DNA of 64,000 nt from Silvibacterium bohemicum (GTDB lineage: Bacteria; Acidobacteriota; Terriglobia; Terriglobales; Acidobacteriaceae). Position numbers and translations under genes: made by a program. The notes under the pieces are model-generated. The model ran no database searches and was not told the origin of the DNA. It was given only the letters and a program-made list of their open reading frames with translations. Location of the stretch: the NCBI RefSeq assembly GCF_001006305.1, contig NZ_LBHJ01000012.1, positions 656,231 through 720,230 on the forward strand, written 5' to 3'. This document shows positions 53,787-62,527 of the stretch, in pieces. Every line of letters begins with the position of its first letter. Position 1 is the first letter of the stretch.

Positions 53787-56519
53787 TTATTTCCGCCGCT
53801 TGGATTTTTTGATCTTTTTGGGAAACGGATGGGGCTTCGCGCCTTGCCGCTGCATGCTCGTCTTCCCGCGCTTGCCCTTAAATTTCTTTTTTCCCGGACC
53901 GGCCACGTTGGCGGCAAAGGCCGGAACCGAAGACGCTATCTCTTTCTTCTTTTTCGACTTGCCGTCTTTCGACGACTTCGCTTTGCCGGAGCCCGAAGTC
54001 TGGCGTTCCCGGCCCTGGCGTTCTCGAGTCTGGTGCTCTCCGGATTGCTCGTCCTGTTCATCTAGTAGAACCGAAAACTGCAGCCGTTTTGCCGGCGCGT
54101 CCACTCGCTCCAGCAACACCCTCACCCGCTGGCCTACCCGGAAGCGCCGTCCCCAGCGCTCACCAAGGATCTCCCGGGTATTTTCGCGATAGGTGTAGTA
54201 GTCGTTGTCCAGCGCGCCCAGGCTCTGCAGAGGCACCAGTCCTTCGACAAAAAGGTCGTCCAGCTCGACGAACAGCCCGTACTTGGTCGCACTGAGAACC
54301 ATGGCGCTGAAATCCTCGCCCACCCGTTCGCGCATGAACTTCAGCTTCTTCCACTCCACCAGCTCGCGTTCCGCGTTGGAGGCGCGGCGCTCGTTCTCGC
54401 TGGATTCGGTGGCCACAAGAGCCAGATCGTCCTCGGGAATGATCTCCGCGACCTCATGTCCCGCGTCAAATTCCTGAGCAAAGAAAGAAGCATCCGCAGG
54501 ATGCGGTTCCGATCCCCGAGTTTTTCGCCTGGCACCTCGGTTTTCTAAACCCAGGACCCTATGCCCTAAACCCTGCTTTCCATGCCCGCTCACGCCAGCA
54601 TCGAGCAGCGCCTTCGCAATCCGGTGCACGATCAGGTCCGGATAGCGCCGGATCGGCGAGGTGAAATGCGTATAGCAGGGAGCGGCCAGGGCGAAATGGC
54701 CCTCATTCTTTTCGCTGTAACGGGCCTGCCTGAGCGAACGCAGCATCAGGTAGGCGACAATCCGCTCCTCGGGCTTTCCCGCAATCTTCGCCGTGAGCTT
54801 CTGATACATCCGCGGCGTCACCGGAATATCCTCCGGCACCTCATGCTGCCGGGGATTCCGTCCCGATCCACGATTGTCGCGCCGTTCGCCGCGGGTCTGA
54901 AATTTCTTCACCGGCAGATTACCCAGCCCCAGCGAATAGCCGAACGAAGCTGCGATCTCTTCGAACTCCACCACTCGCCGCGGCTCCGGCTTTTCGTGGA
55001 TGCGATAGATCGATGGCACGCCCAGATTCTCGATCCACGAGGCCACCGACTCGTTCGCCGACAGCATGAACTCCTCGATCAGCCGATGCGCCCAGTTGCG
55101 CTCCGAGCGCGTGACCGACTTCATCGCGCCGAACTCGTCGAACTCGATGATCGGCTCCGGCAGATCAAAATCAATGGACCCGCGCCGGTCGCGCTTGTGA
55201 TTGAGAATCTCCGCCAGCTGCTTCATCCGCTCGAAGGCCGGAACCAGATCGGCAAATTCCGCGCGCACCGCCTCGTCGCCGTCGAGAATTCTGTGGACCT
55301 GCGTGTAAGTCATCCGCCGCGCCGAGCGGATCACGCCCTCCGTCACCTCGTAATCGACAACATTGCCGCTGGGGTCGATGTTCATCAGGCAAGACAGCAC
55401 CAGCCGGTCTTCGTTCGGGCGCAGGCTGCAGATATTCGTCGACAGCTCCTGCGGCAGCATGGGAATCGCGCGGTCCGGAAAATACACCGAGTTGCCGCGC
55501 AGCCGCGCCTCGAGATCGAGCGCCGTGCCCGGCGTCACATAGTGCGCCACGTCCGCGATATGCACCTGCAGGTGCCAGTGTCCCGTCGCCTCGTCGTGTT
55601 CCACCAACACGGCGTCGTCGAAGTCGCGCGCCGTCTCGCCGTCGATAGTCACAATGGGCAGATCGCGAAAGTCCCTTCGCTCCGAGACAACCTCTGCATC
55701 CAGATGTGCGACACTGCGCGCTTCTTCGAGCACGTTCTCGGGAAAGATCCGCGGCAGCTGGTGCTTGCGGATGACCATCTCCACGTCGACTCCGAAGTCA
55801 TCCTCATGCCCCAGGATTTCCATCACCCGCCCGCGTGCCGGACGCGAAGGCGTGGGCCAGTCGGTGATTTCCACGTCGACGACCAGGCCCTCTAGATTCT
55901 CGGCGTTGAAATCTCGCGCGACCGCTGTGGCTTCTTCGCCCAGCACGCGATGCGGCGTCGCAACGGCGGCTGCGATTTCCGGCATCTCCGCGTCGAACGG
56001 AATGATAACCGGCTGCGACATGCGCTCGTCGAAGGGAGTTACATAATTTCCATTTGCACGATCGCTTTTTGCGTAGTGAAAGATCCCCACCACGGTTGGA
56101 TTTCGTCGTGTCAGCACCCGCACGATGCGGCCCAGACGGCGTCCGTCGCCGCGGGGCGGAGCCAGCTCCACCAGCACCTGGTCGCCTTGCATCGCGCCGT
56201 GAATCTCGTTCGGAGGAATGAAAATGTCATCGTCCCCGCCGCGCTGGCGCTCATTCGGACGCACAAATCCGAAGCCGTCGCGATGCAGGTCGAGCTTACC
56301 GGCGATCAGGTTGTCGCGAGTGGCCGCGGCCTTGGCGATCGCCCAGGTATCGCGATCGATCTTGGTCAGGTGTCCGGCAGCCGTCAGCCGCGCCAGATGC
56401 TCAAGCAGCAAACGCCGCTCGCGTCCTCCGCCCAGCGAAAACTCCCGCACCAACTGTTTGTAGCCGGCGCGCTGCCCGGCCGAGCGCTCGATCTGCCGTA
56501 AAAGTTCGCGGTCCGTCAT
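53787..56519 (-). CDS. rnr: Ribonuclease R
   Basis: A processive 3'-5' exoribonuclease that degrades structured RNA. From ATG 56519 the product is 910 residues: an N-terminal HTH (about 1-65), cold-shock domains, the RNB domain with DGETARDFDD (the Asp cluster at 293-302), an S1 domain (about 700-790), and a long Lys/Arg/Gly tail as in E. coli RNase R. After RNB a low-complexity insertion (HGKQGLGHRVLGLENRGARR region) is encoded by repeat-like DNA at 54490-54583. The frame is intact. A GTG at 56540 is an alternative start. Confidence 0.95.
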   Translation of the reverse strand: MTDRELLRQIERSAGQRAGYKQLVREFSLGGGRERRLLLEHLARLTAAGHLTKIDRDTWAIAKAAATRDNLIAGKLDLHRDGFGFVRPNERQRGGDDDIFIPPNEIHGAMQGDQVLVELAPPRGDGRRLGRIVRVLTRRNPTVVGIFHYAKSDRANGNYVTPFDERMSQPVIIPFDAEMPEIAAAVATPHRVLGEEATAVARDFNAENLEGLVVDVEITDWPTPSRPARGRVMEILGHEDDFGVDVEMVIRKHQLPRIFPENVLEEARSVAHLDAEVVSERRDFRDLPIVTIDGETARDFDDAVLVEHDEATGHWHLQVHIADVAHYVTPGTALDLEARLRGNSVYFPDRAIPMLPQELSTNICSLRPNEDRLVLSCLMNIDPSGNVVDYEVTEGVIRSARRMTYTQVHRILDGDEAVRAEFADLVPAFERMKQLAEILNHKRDRRGSIDFDLPEPIIEFDEFGAMKSVTRSERNWAHRLIEEFMLSANESVASWIENLGVPSIYRIHEKPEPRRVVEFEEIAASFGYSLGLGNLPVKKFQTRGERRDNRGSGRNPRQHEVPEDIPVTPRMYQKLTAKIAGKPEERIVAYLMLRSLRQARYSEKNEGHFALAAPCYTHFTSPIRRYPDLIVHRIAKALLDAGVSGHGKQGLGHRVLGLENRGARRKTRGSEPHPADASFFAQEFDAGHEVAEIIPEDDLALVATESSENERRASNAERELVEWKKLKFMRERVGEDFSAMVLSATKYGLFVELDDLFVEGLVPLQSLGALDNDYYTYRENTREILGERWGRRFRVGQRVRVLLERVDAPAKRLQFSVLLDEQDEQSGEHQTRERQGRERQTSGSGKAKSSKDGKSKKKKEIASSVPAFAANVAGPGKKKFKGKRGKTSMQRQGAKPHPFPKKIKKSKRRK
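54490..54583 (-). repeat. Repeat-derived insertion inside the RNase R gene
   Basis: This in-frame segment holds an inverted GCATCCGCAGGATGC and two CTAAACCC motifs (54545 and 54566) 21 bases apart. It encodes a Gly/Arg-rich stretch lying between the RNB and S1 domains. The same CTAAACCC motif occurs in the trpF-trpB gap, which suggests insertion of a dispersed element that kept the frame open. Confidence 0.45.
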
Positions 56520-56540
56520 CTTGAATGAATGGTACGGCAC

Positions 56541-56896
56541 AGCAGAGATGCTCTGCTCGGTTCGGTCAGAGAGATGAATACAGAGTAAAAACTGCGCGCG
56601 CTGCGTAGAGTTTTCATTCTTAGAAGCATCACGACGGGCTCAGGTTCCTCAAATGTAACTGGCTGGATAGCTCTCTCTCGAAAAGATGCGTGGACAGGTG
56701 TAATTTTCCGCTACGCGTGTATAAGATCGAAGCACAGCGCGGATTGCGCGGGTTTGCTTATGGTGCAAACGAGGGGTCGATCGATGTGCTCCTGGACAGA
56801 TACGCTCCCGGACGAAGCGGTTTCATGACGGGCGAAAGCTTCCCGCAGTCACCAGGGTCCGGATGGGCAAGAAAATAAGAGAGGACAAACGAAATC
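56541..56896. other. Divergent gap between RNase R and bactofilin genes
   Basis: These 356 bp must hold both promoters. A perfect hairpin AGCAGAG-ATG-CTCTGCT (56541-56557) lies 22 bases before the RNase R start and could be an operator or leader hairpin. A 62-codon plus frame at 56690-56878 has no ribosome binding site and is not accepted as a gene. Confidence 0.4.
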
Positions 56897-57421
56897 ATGT
56901 GGAAACCAAATCAGTCAGGTAACTCTTCGCAGACTCCATCCAACGAGCCCGCACGTCCAGCAACGCCCGCGGTGCCCAGCTACGATCCGCCCGTGCGCAC
57001 GTCGACCGCCAATGCATCGACAGCAACTTCCGCCGACCAGGCCACCATCGGCAAGAGCCTCGTGGTCAAGGGCGAAGTCACCGGATCGGAATCGCTGTAC
57101 ATCGACGGCAAGGTGGAAGGCGCCATCAATCTGCCCGGCAATCGCGTCACCGTCGGCCGCAACGGACAGGTTTCCGCCAACATCACCGCGCGTGAGATCG
57201 TCGTTCTTGGCAAAGTTCGCGGCAACATGACCGCCAGCGACCGCGTCGATATCCGCAGCGAAGGTTCGCTGACCGGCGACGTCGCCGCACAGCGCATCTC
57301 CATCGAAGACGGCGCATTCTTCAAGGGCGGCATCGATATCCGCAAGCCCGGCAACGAAGCCAAGAGCTCGAATGCGGCGGCCAACGCCGAGGCTGCCAAG
57401 CCCGTCGCCGTTCAGGCTTAA
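56897..57421 (+). CDS. Bactofilin (polymer-forming cytoskeletal protein)
   Basis: Bactofilins polymerise without nucleotides into filaments linked to shape and cell-wall positioning. The 174-residue protein has a disordered Pro/Ser/Thr-rich N-terminus (about 1-45), then a DUF583 right-handed beta-helix with repeats such as SLVVKGEVTGSESLYIDGKV, NLPGNRVTVGRNG and IVVLGKVRGNM, and a short Ala/Lys tail. Ribosome binding site GAGAGGA precedes the ATG. A GC-rich hairpin follows the gene. Confidence 0.92.
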   Translation: MWKPNQSGNSSQTPSNEPARPATPAVPSYDPPVRTSTANASTATSADQATIGKSLVVKGEVTGSESLYIDGKVEGAINLPGNRVTVGRNGQVSANITAREIVVLGKVRGNMTASDRVDIRSEGSLTGDVAAQRISIEDGAFFKGGIDIRKPGNEAKSSNAAANAEAAKPVAVQA

Positions 57422-57441
57422 TTCCATCCGCATCGTTCTTG

Positions 57442-57469
57442 CAAAGCCCCGGTTATCGCCGGGGCTTTG
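57442..57469 (+). terminator. Probable terminator after bactofilin
   Basis: A perfect 11-bp stem (CAAAGCCCCGG and CCGGGGCTTTG, loop TTATCG). Only a weak T-rich tail follows. Confidence 0.65.
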
Positions 57470-57578
57470 TCGTTGAAGCACATCCGCCATATTTTGGTAA
57501 GCACCCGCCGCATCCCCGTTATCGCCCCCCTGGTATCTTGAGAGGGCAAAAACTCCAAAGCCTATCGAGGAAAACGCG

Positions 57579-58373
57579 ATGCACAGGTCGATTCGTGCAG
57601 CTTCCTGGTTCTTCTTCGCCGCCATCATGTACCTCATCCTGGTCGAGGCAGTCGCTCCGTGGCTGCAATTACCGGGATTAGGCAATATCGGTTTTACCCT
57701 CGTCTTCGTTCTCTTCGCTCTCCTGCATTGCACGGCGCTCGAAGGGGCGCGCCGGACGGGCATCTTCTTTTTTCTCTCCGCTGTTGTCTCTTTTCTGATG
57801 GAAGAGGCTGGCGTGCGTACCGGCCTTATCTTCGGCCCGTATCACTACGGCGATATGCTCGGAGCCAAGCTGGGCCACGTGCCTGTCCTGATCCCGCTAG
57901 CCTGGTTCATGATGATCTATCCCTCCTGGATGGTGGCCCGGGCCATCGTCGCGGGCATCGCGATCGATACCTTCGCGGGACTTCTCTCCATCTCCGCAGT
58001 TGCCGCCATCGTTATGACTGGCTGGGATATGGTGATGGACCCCGGCATGTCCGCCGCAGGGAACTGGATATGGGTGCAGGGTGGCGCGTACTTCGGTGTG
58101 CCCCTGCACAACTACTTCGGATGGCTGCTCACCACCTTTCTCGTCTATTTCCTTGTTGGCCGCCTATGGAAGAGTGTGGTCTCTGCCAGTGCGGCGCAGC
58201 GGACATTCGCAGCACTTCCCATCCTCGTGTACGCCTTCTTCGCCCTTCGATACGTGCTCGCTAACAGCAGATTTCCCGAGCTGCGGCTGGTGGCGCTCTT
58301 TTCCATGGGCACACCGGCGCTGCTGGCGCTGATTCAGACATTCCTCAACCGGCGTGCGGCCACAGCGGCTTAA
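57579..58373 (+). CDS. Carotenoid biosynthesis protein, CruF/DUF422 family
   Basis: A 264-residue membrane protein with seven or eight hydrophobic segments and the family landmarks ALEGARRTGIFFFLSAVVSF, EEAGVRTGLIFGPYHY and GWDMVMDPGMSAAG followed by WIWVQGGAYFGVPLHNYFGW. CruF hydrates the 1',2' ends of linear carotenoids such as lycopene. No other carotenoid gene lies in the window, so the pathway must be completed elsewhere or this member has another substrate. Confidence 0.87.
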   Translation: MHRSIRAASWFFFAAIMYLILVEAVAPWLQLPGLGNIGFTLVFVLFALLHCTALEGARRTGIFFFLSAVVSFLMEEAGVRTGLIFGPYHYGDMLGAKLGHVPVLIPLAWFMMIYPSWMVARAIVAGIAIDTFAGLLSISAVAAIVMTGWDMVMDPGMSAAGNWIWVQGGAYFGVPLHNYFGWLLTTFLVYFLVGRLWKSVVSASAAQRTFAALPILVYAFFALRYVLANSRFPELRLVALFSMGTPALLALIQTFLNRRAATAA

Positions 58374-58456
58374 TTCGTCCGCGCCGCGTGACGAATTCTT
58401 CTTGAAGGTGGGCATCGTAGAATGGTCCGGCAGCTGAATCTCACGCCGAAGAGACC

Positions 58457-60076
58457 ATGAAAAATTTCCGCCTCCTCCCGCTCCTGTTCGTTCCTATCGT
58501 GGTTTGCCTGTTATCCGTACTGGTCATCGCGCCCTTCCAGGCGCAGAGCGAAGTGACGCTCCCCAACCTGCTCAGCAGCCACATGGTGGTGCAGCGGAAT
58601 CGTCCCATTCATCTCTGGGGATGGAGCGATCCCGGCGAAAAGATAACGGCGACCATGAACAGCGCAACCGCGACGGCAGCCGCGGACGGTCTCGGCCACT
58701 GGAGCCTTTACCTGCCTCCGGAAAAAGCAGGCGGCCCCTATCAGATCACCATCGCCGGCACCAATCGCATCGTGCTCGACGATGTGCTGGTCGGCGATGT
58801 CTGGTTTGCCTCGGGACAATCCAACATGGAGCTGCCGCTCATGGGCTTTCCCGGCAGCGCGGAGCTGCAGAACGGTCCCGAGGAGATTCGCAACGCGAAC
58901 CAGCCGAACCTGCGCCTGCTTCACATCCGCACCAAGGCTTCACCCTATCCGCTGCAGGACGTGAACGCTGACCCTCCGAACCCGGCGGAACGGAATCCTC
59001 CTCCGACGAATTCCTGGACCGCCTGCACACCCGAGACAGCGGCCACCTTCTCCGCAATTGCTTATTTCTTCGGCCGCGAGATATCCAACAAAGAGCATGT
59101 GCCCATCGGACTCATCGACTCCAGCTGGGGTGGGACGCCGGCCGAAGCCTGGGTCAGCCTGGACGGAATTTCCTCTGACGCTTCGCTGATGCCGGTCTTC
59201 GCGCAGTGGGCCGAGAAATCGAAGGATCAGGCCGACGTCCCCAAACAGCTCGAAGCCGAAAAGCGCGAGGATGACGCAGCGAAGGCAGCGGGTCAGCCCG
59301 CTCCCAAGCATTCCTGGCATCCCAATCTGGCCTCGTGGGACCCGGCATGGCTGTACAACGCCATGGTCGCACCGGCAGTCAACTTTCCCATCAAGGGAGT
59401 GATCTGGTACCAGGGCGAGTCCAACAGTGATGTGCGCCGCGCCTCGACCTACGAGCGCCTCTTTCCCGCGCTGATTCAGGACTGGCGCAAGCAGTGGAAT
59501 GAGGGCGATTTCCCCTTCCTCTTCGTGCAGATTTCCAGCTTCCGGTCGAATGAGGGAGAGAACTGGCCGATCATTCGCGAGGCTCAGCGCCGTACCTTGG
59601 GATTGGTCAACACCAGGATGGCTGTCACCATCGACATCGGCAATCCCGACAACGTGCATCCCTCCGACAAGCAGGATGTCGCCGCCCGGCTGGCTCTCGA
59701 AGCGCGCGATATCGCCTACGGCGAGCAGGTGGAAGACTCCGGACCGCTTTATCGCCAGACCAGCATCGAGGGTAGCTCGATCAACGTCTGGTTCGATCAC
59801 GCTGCGGGTCTAACAGCTAAGGGGGGCTCGCTTACAGGATTCGACATCGCAGGCGACGATCACAAGTTTGTCAAAGCTGACGCTCGCATCGAAAGCAAAG
59901 CAGGAGTCGATCGCGTCGTGGTCTCCAGCGCGACGGTGACGAATCCGAAATACGTTCGTTACGGCTGGCAGAATGCCCCCGTCGTGAATCTCTTTAACGG
60001 CGCTGGACTTCCCGCATCGCCATTTACATCGGAAAAAGAAATCCCCAAGCCCGACCCGCGATACCCAACGAATTAA
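58457..60076 (+). CDS. Sialate O-acetylesterase-like SGNH hydrolase, secreted
   Basis: Removes acetyl groups from sialic acid or, in soil bacteria, from plant or microbial glycans. The 539-residue protein has a signal peptide (residues 1-30). The SGNH motifs are FASGQSNMELPL with Ser122, GVIWYQGESN, and DNVHPSDK with the Asp-x-x-His pair. A beta-domain interrupts the hydrolase fold, as in SIAE. It ends 9 bp from the convergent iron exporter gene. Confidence 0.92.
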   Translation: MKNFRLLPLLFVPIVVCLLSVLVIAPFQAQSEVTLPNLLSSHMVVQRNRPIHLWGWSDPGEKITATMNSATATAAADGLGHWSLYLPPEKAGGPYQITIAGTNRIVLDDVLVGDVWFASGQSNMELPLMGFPGSAELQNGPEEIRNANQPNLRLLHIRTKASPYPLQDVNADPPNPAERNPPPTNSWTACTPETAATFSAIAYFFGREISNKEHVPIGLIDSSWGGTPAEAWVSLDGISSDASLMPVFAQWAEKSKDQADVPKQLEAEKREDDAAKAAGQPAPKHSWHPNLASWDPAWLYNAMVAPAVNFPIKGVIWYQGESNSDVRRASTYERLFPALIQDWRKQWNEGDFPFLFVQISSFRSNEGENWPIIREAQRRTLGLVNTRMAVTIDIGNPDNVHPSDKQDVAARLALEARDIAYGEQVEDSGPLYRQTSIEGSSINVWFDHAAGLTAKGGSLTGFDIAGDDHKFVKADARIESKAGVDRVVVSSATVTNPKYVRYGWQNAPVVNLFNGAGLPASPFTSEKEIPKPDPRYPTN

Positions 60077-60085
60077 CCGGCATGG

Positions 60086-61306
60086 CTACGCGCCGGCTCG
60101 GCCCAGTCCGATTCCGATGATGTAGGTGACGATGCCTTCGACTGCGCCTACCAGCGTCATCTCCATGCCGCTGGCCCACCAGCTGCGCACGGTGATGAGC
60201 GACTTGGCCGCGCCCACCGCGAAGTGCGCGGCCAGCGAGATGATGGCGGAGAGAATGATGGCGTCGTATCCGCGCAGGAAGAAGAACGGGATGATAGGGA
60301 CGAAGGCGCCGACGGCCGTCGAGAGCGCGCCGGAGATTGCCGAGGTCAGCGGATTGCGCAACGCGTCTTCGGTTGAGTTGAGCCGCTCGGAGGCCAGCGC
60401 GCGTAGAAACTGGTCTTTATCTTTGGCGATGTGCTCGACGACATGGTCGGCGTCGTCTTCGGGCAGTCCTTTGACCTGGTAGTAGAGCGAAAGCAGCTCG
60501 CGCGATTCCGGAGCGTTCATCTCGATGGCCTCGCGCTCGCGCGCGACCTCCGCCTCGTAAATCTCACGCTCGCTCTTCGCCGCCAGATACGCACCCGAGC
60601 CCATGGAGAGAGCGCTGGCGATCATGCCGGCGATGCCCGCGAGCAGCACGTACTTGCTGTTGCCCAGGGTCGCGCCGGAGACGCCGGAGACGATGCCGAA
60701 GATAGCGCCCAGGCCGTCATTGACTCCATAGATGGCGTCGCCGATCCAGCCTGCCCTCTGTCTTCCTGAGCCGCTGCGTTTGGATAGCAGTTCGGTGAGC
60801 AGCTCCTGCGGTGAAGTGAAACTGGTCTCCGCGGCGCGTCGCGGATAACGATCGCGGATCAGGCTTCCGAGTTCGGTGTAATGTTCCCGCTCCTCCTCAA
60901 TGACCTGGCGCAGCAGAGCGATGCTGGGTTCGTCATCGAGATCTTTGAGCTGCTGGCCATACATGGCGATGGCCCGGCTCTCGTCGATTTCCAGCCGCCG
61001 CAACGCCATGCGCTGGCCGCCGAGACGATTGGCGAGGGTATCCACATCGCCTGTCTGCTTGCCGCGGTAGCGGGGAATGGTGCCGCCGAGCTCTTCGATG
61101 CGCCTGCCCCAGAGAGCGGCGTGCTCGGCCTCGGCGTCGGCCATGTGCTGGAGAGTTTTCTTGCGGATGGGATCGCTGTCGCGTTCAGCCAGCGTTCGAT
61201 AGGTGTAGTAACCGCTCATCTCTGTCTGCCAGTTGCCTTCAAGGGCAGACAGGAGCTTGCGAAGTCTGGACGAGCGGTTCTTATTTCCCGAATTCGCGTC
61301 GGACAT
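60086..61306 (-). CDS. MbfA-type ferritin-like/VIT1 fusion iron exporter
   Basis: A 406-residue fusion. Residues about 15-150 form a ferritin-like diiron domain with Glu29, Glu59-x-x-His62, Glu111 and Glu141-x-x-His144. Residues about 185-406 form a VIT1/CCC1 transporter with five helices (GDAIYGVNDGLGAIFGIVSG, then SMGSGAYLAAKSE). This is the MbfA architecture, which exports iron in alpha-proteobacteria and protects against peroxide. It is 8 bases downstream of a secreted hypothetical gene in the operon that begins with a sensor kinase and its regulator. Confidence 0.92.
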   Translation of the reverse strand: MSDANSGNKNRSSRLRKLLSALEGNWQTEMSGYYTYRTLAERDSDPIRKKTLQHMADAEAEHAALWGRRIEELGGTIPRYRGKQTGDVDTLANRLGGQRMALRRLEIDESRAIAMYGQQLKDLDDEPSIALLRQVIEEEREHYTELGSLIRDRYPRRAAETSFTSPQELLTELLSKRSGSGRQRAGWIGDAIYGVNDGLGAIFGIVSGVSGATLGNSKYVLLAGIAGMIASALSMGSGAYLAAKSEREIYEAEVAREREAIEMNAPESRELLSLYYQVKGLPEDDADHVVEHIAKDKDQFLRALASERLNSTEDALRNPLTSAISGALSTAVGAFVPIIPFFFLRGYDAIILSAIISLAAHFAVGAAKSLITVRSWWASGMEMTLVGAVEGIVTYIIGIGLGRAGA

Positions 61307-61314
61307 CAGTGATT

Positions 61315-61857
61315 CTAGTCTCCGATCCGGTATGCAAAGGTGAAGCGCCCGATCTGCATAAGCGGATGTTCAGCGGGCGGCCAGATCCGAAATGATTCTA
61401 CCCGAGTGCTGGCCGGATTCAACTCGGCGGCGATCGAACCCATGGGCTTGCCCGAGGCTGCTTCATAAAACTTTACCTGCAGACCGCTTTCGATATGCTC
61501 CCAGCCGATAACGTAGGCGCCCGGAGGCAGTGAAAAGTTGCCGATCTTCATCGGTACCTGCGTCAAGAAGAAGTGCGAATACTTTCCGTCAGCCGAATAG
61601 CCTGCGGTGATGAGTACGACACCGGCGACGAATTTCCCCTGGCCGTTGGTGATGCCCGATGCGGTTCGCATCTCCGTCTCAATACGCTCCTGCTGCACGG
61701 GCGCGCGAGCCGGCAGCAATGAGCTAAGCTCGGCGGCGGTGGCAATTCGCCAGCCCTGTTCAGAGCGGGAAGCGGGTTGCGCAGCAAAGGTGAGTCCGCA
61801 GCAGAAGAGCATTACGGCGGCGAAAACCTTCGAGCTCAAAAATCTAAATTGGAACAT
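61315..61857 (-). CDS. Secreted hypothetical protein
   Basis: An unrecognised protein of 180 residues from the ATG at 61857, the position that gives a clean signal peptide (KVFAAVMLFCCGLTFAAQ); a GTG at 61893 would overlap the upstream gene. The mature part is beta-rich, with GVVLITAGYSADGKYSHFFL and a PPGAYVIGWE strand resembling DUF2911-like sandwich proteins. It lies 13 bases after the response regulator stop and 8 bases before the iron exporter, so it is an operon member and may be part of the envelope response. Confidence 0.7.
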   Translation of the reverse strand: MFQFRFLSSKVFAAVMLFCCGLTFAAQPASRSEQGWRIATAAELSSLLPARAPVQQERIETEMRTASGITNGQGKFVAGVVLITAGYSADGKYSHFFLTQVPMKIGNFSLPPGAYVIGWEHIESGLQVKFYEAASGKPMGSIAAELNPASTRVESFRIWPPAEHPLMQIGRFTFAYRIGD

Positions 61858-61870
61858 CGGTCTCTCCGCG

Positions 61871-62527
61871 TCAGTCCAGGTGAACGATTCCACGCTGCAG
61901 GGCAGTCGTCGCGGCCTGGGTACGATCGGTCACGCCCAGCTTGCCGAGAATGCTGTTGACGTGCGTCTTCACCGTAGCTTCGGAGATGAAGAGGTCGCTT
62001 GCGATCTCCTTGTTGCTGCGACCGGCGACGATGCGCTTGAGAACCTCAGTCTCGCGCGTGGTCAACGCCGGACCGCCCATGCGCTCGGCCAGCTTCTCCG
62101 CGACAAAGCCGGGGATCTTCGATTTGCCGGCGTGCACCGCGCGAATGGCCTCGGTCAGTTCGTCGATATCCATCCCCTTGAGGAGGTAGCCTTTGGCCCC
62201 TGCCTGCAGCGCGCGAAAGATATCTTCGTCACCATCGAAAGTGGTGAGGACGATGATGCGGGCCGAAGGGCTTTCTTCGCGGATGCGGGTGATGGCATCT
62301 GCGCCGCCGATTTTTGGCAGGCGAAGATCCATCAGCGTGATGTCCGGCTTGTGCTTGCGGAAGGTCTCGATGGCCTCCGGGCCGTCAGAGGCTTCGGCTA
62401 CTACTTGCAGGTCGGAAACCGTGTTGAGCAGCGCCACCAGGCCCTGCCGCACGACGTTATGATCGTCCACTACTAGGATTCGGATTGGTTCGGTCATTTG
62501 CTTTTCGCTCATGGGATTTTCACTCAT
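61871..62527 (-). CDS. NarL/FixJ-type response regulator
   Basis: A 218-residue regulator. The receiver domain (about 14-130) has the acidic pair Asp21-Asp22, the phosphorylation site Asp67 in LMDLRLPK and Lys116 in KGYLLKG. A LuxR-type HTH (about 150-212) reads LTTRETEVLKRIVAGRSNKEIA. Its first codons overlap the end of the kinase gene by 8 bases (ATGAGTGA), so the pair is translationally coupled. Met6 and Met11 are alternative starts. Confidence 0.95.
   Translation of the reverse strand: MSENPMSEKQMTEPIRILVVDDHNVVRQGLVALLNTVSDLQVVAEASDGPEAIETFRKHKPDITLMDLRLPKIGGADAITRIREESPSARIIVLTTFDGDEDIFRALQAGAKGYLLKGMDIDELTEAIRAVHAGKSKIPGFVAEKLAERMGGPALTTRETEVLKRIVAGRSNKEIASDLFISEATVKTHVNSILGKLGVTDRTQAATTALQRGIVHLD

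Noticed and set aside
56690-56878. 62-codon plus-strand frame upstream of bactofilin
   Set aside because: Starts at GTG without a ribosome binding site and lies in the expected promoter and leader region.
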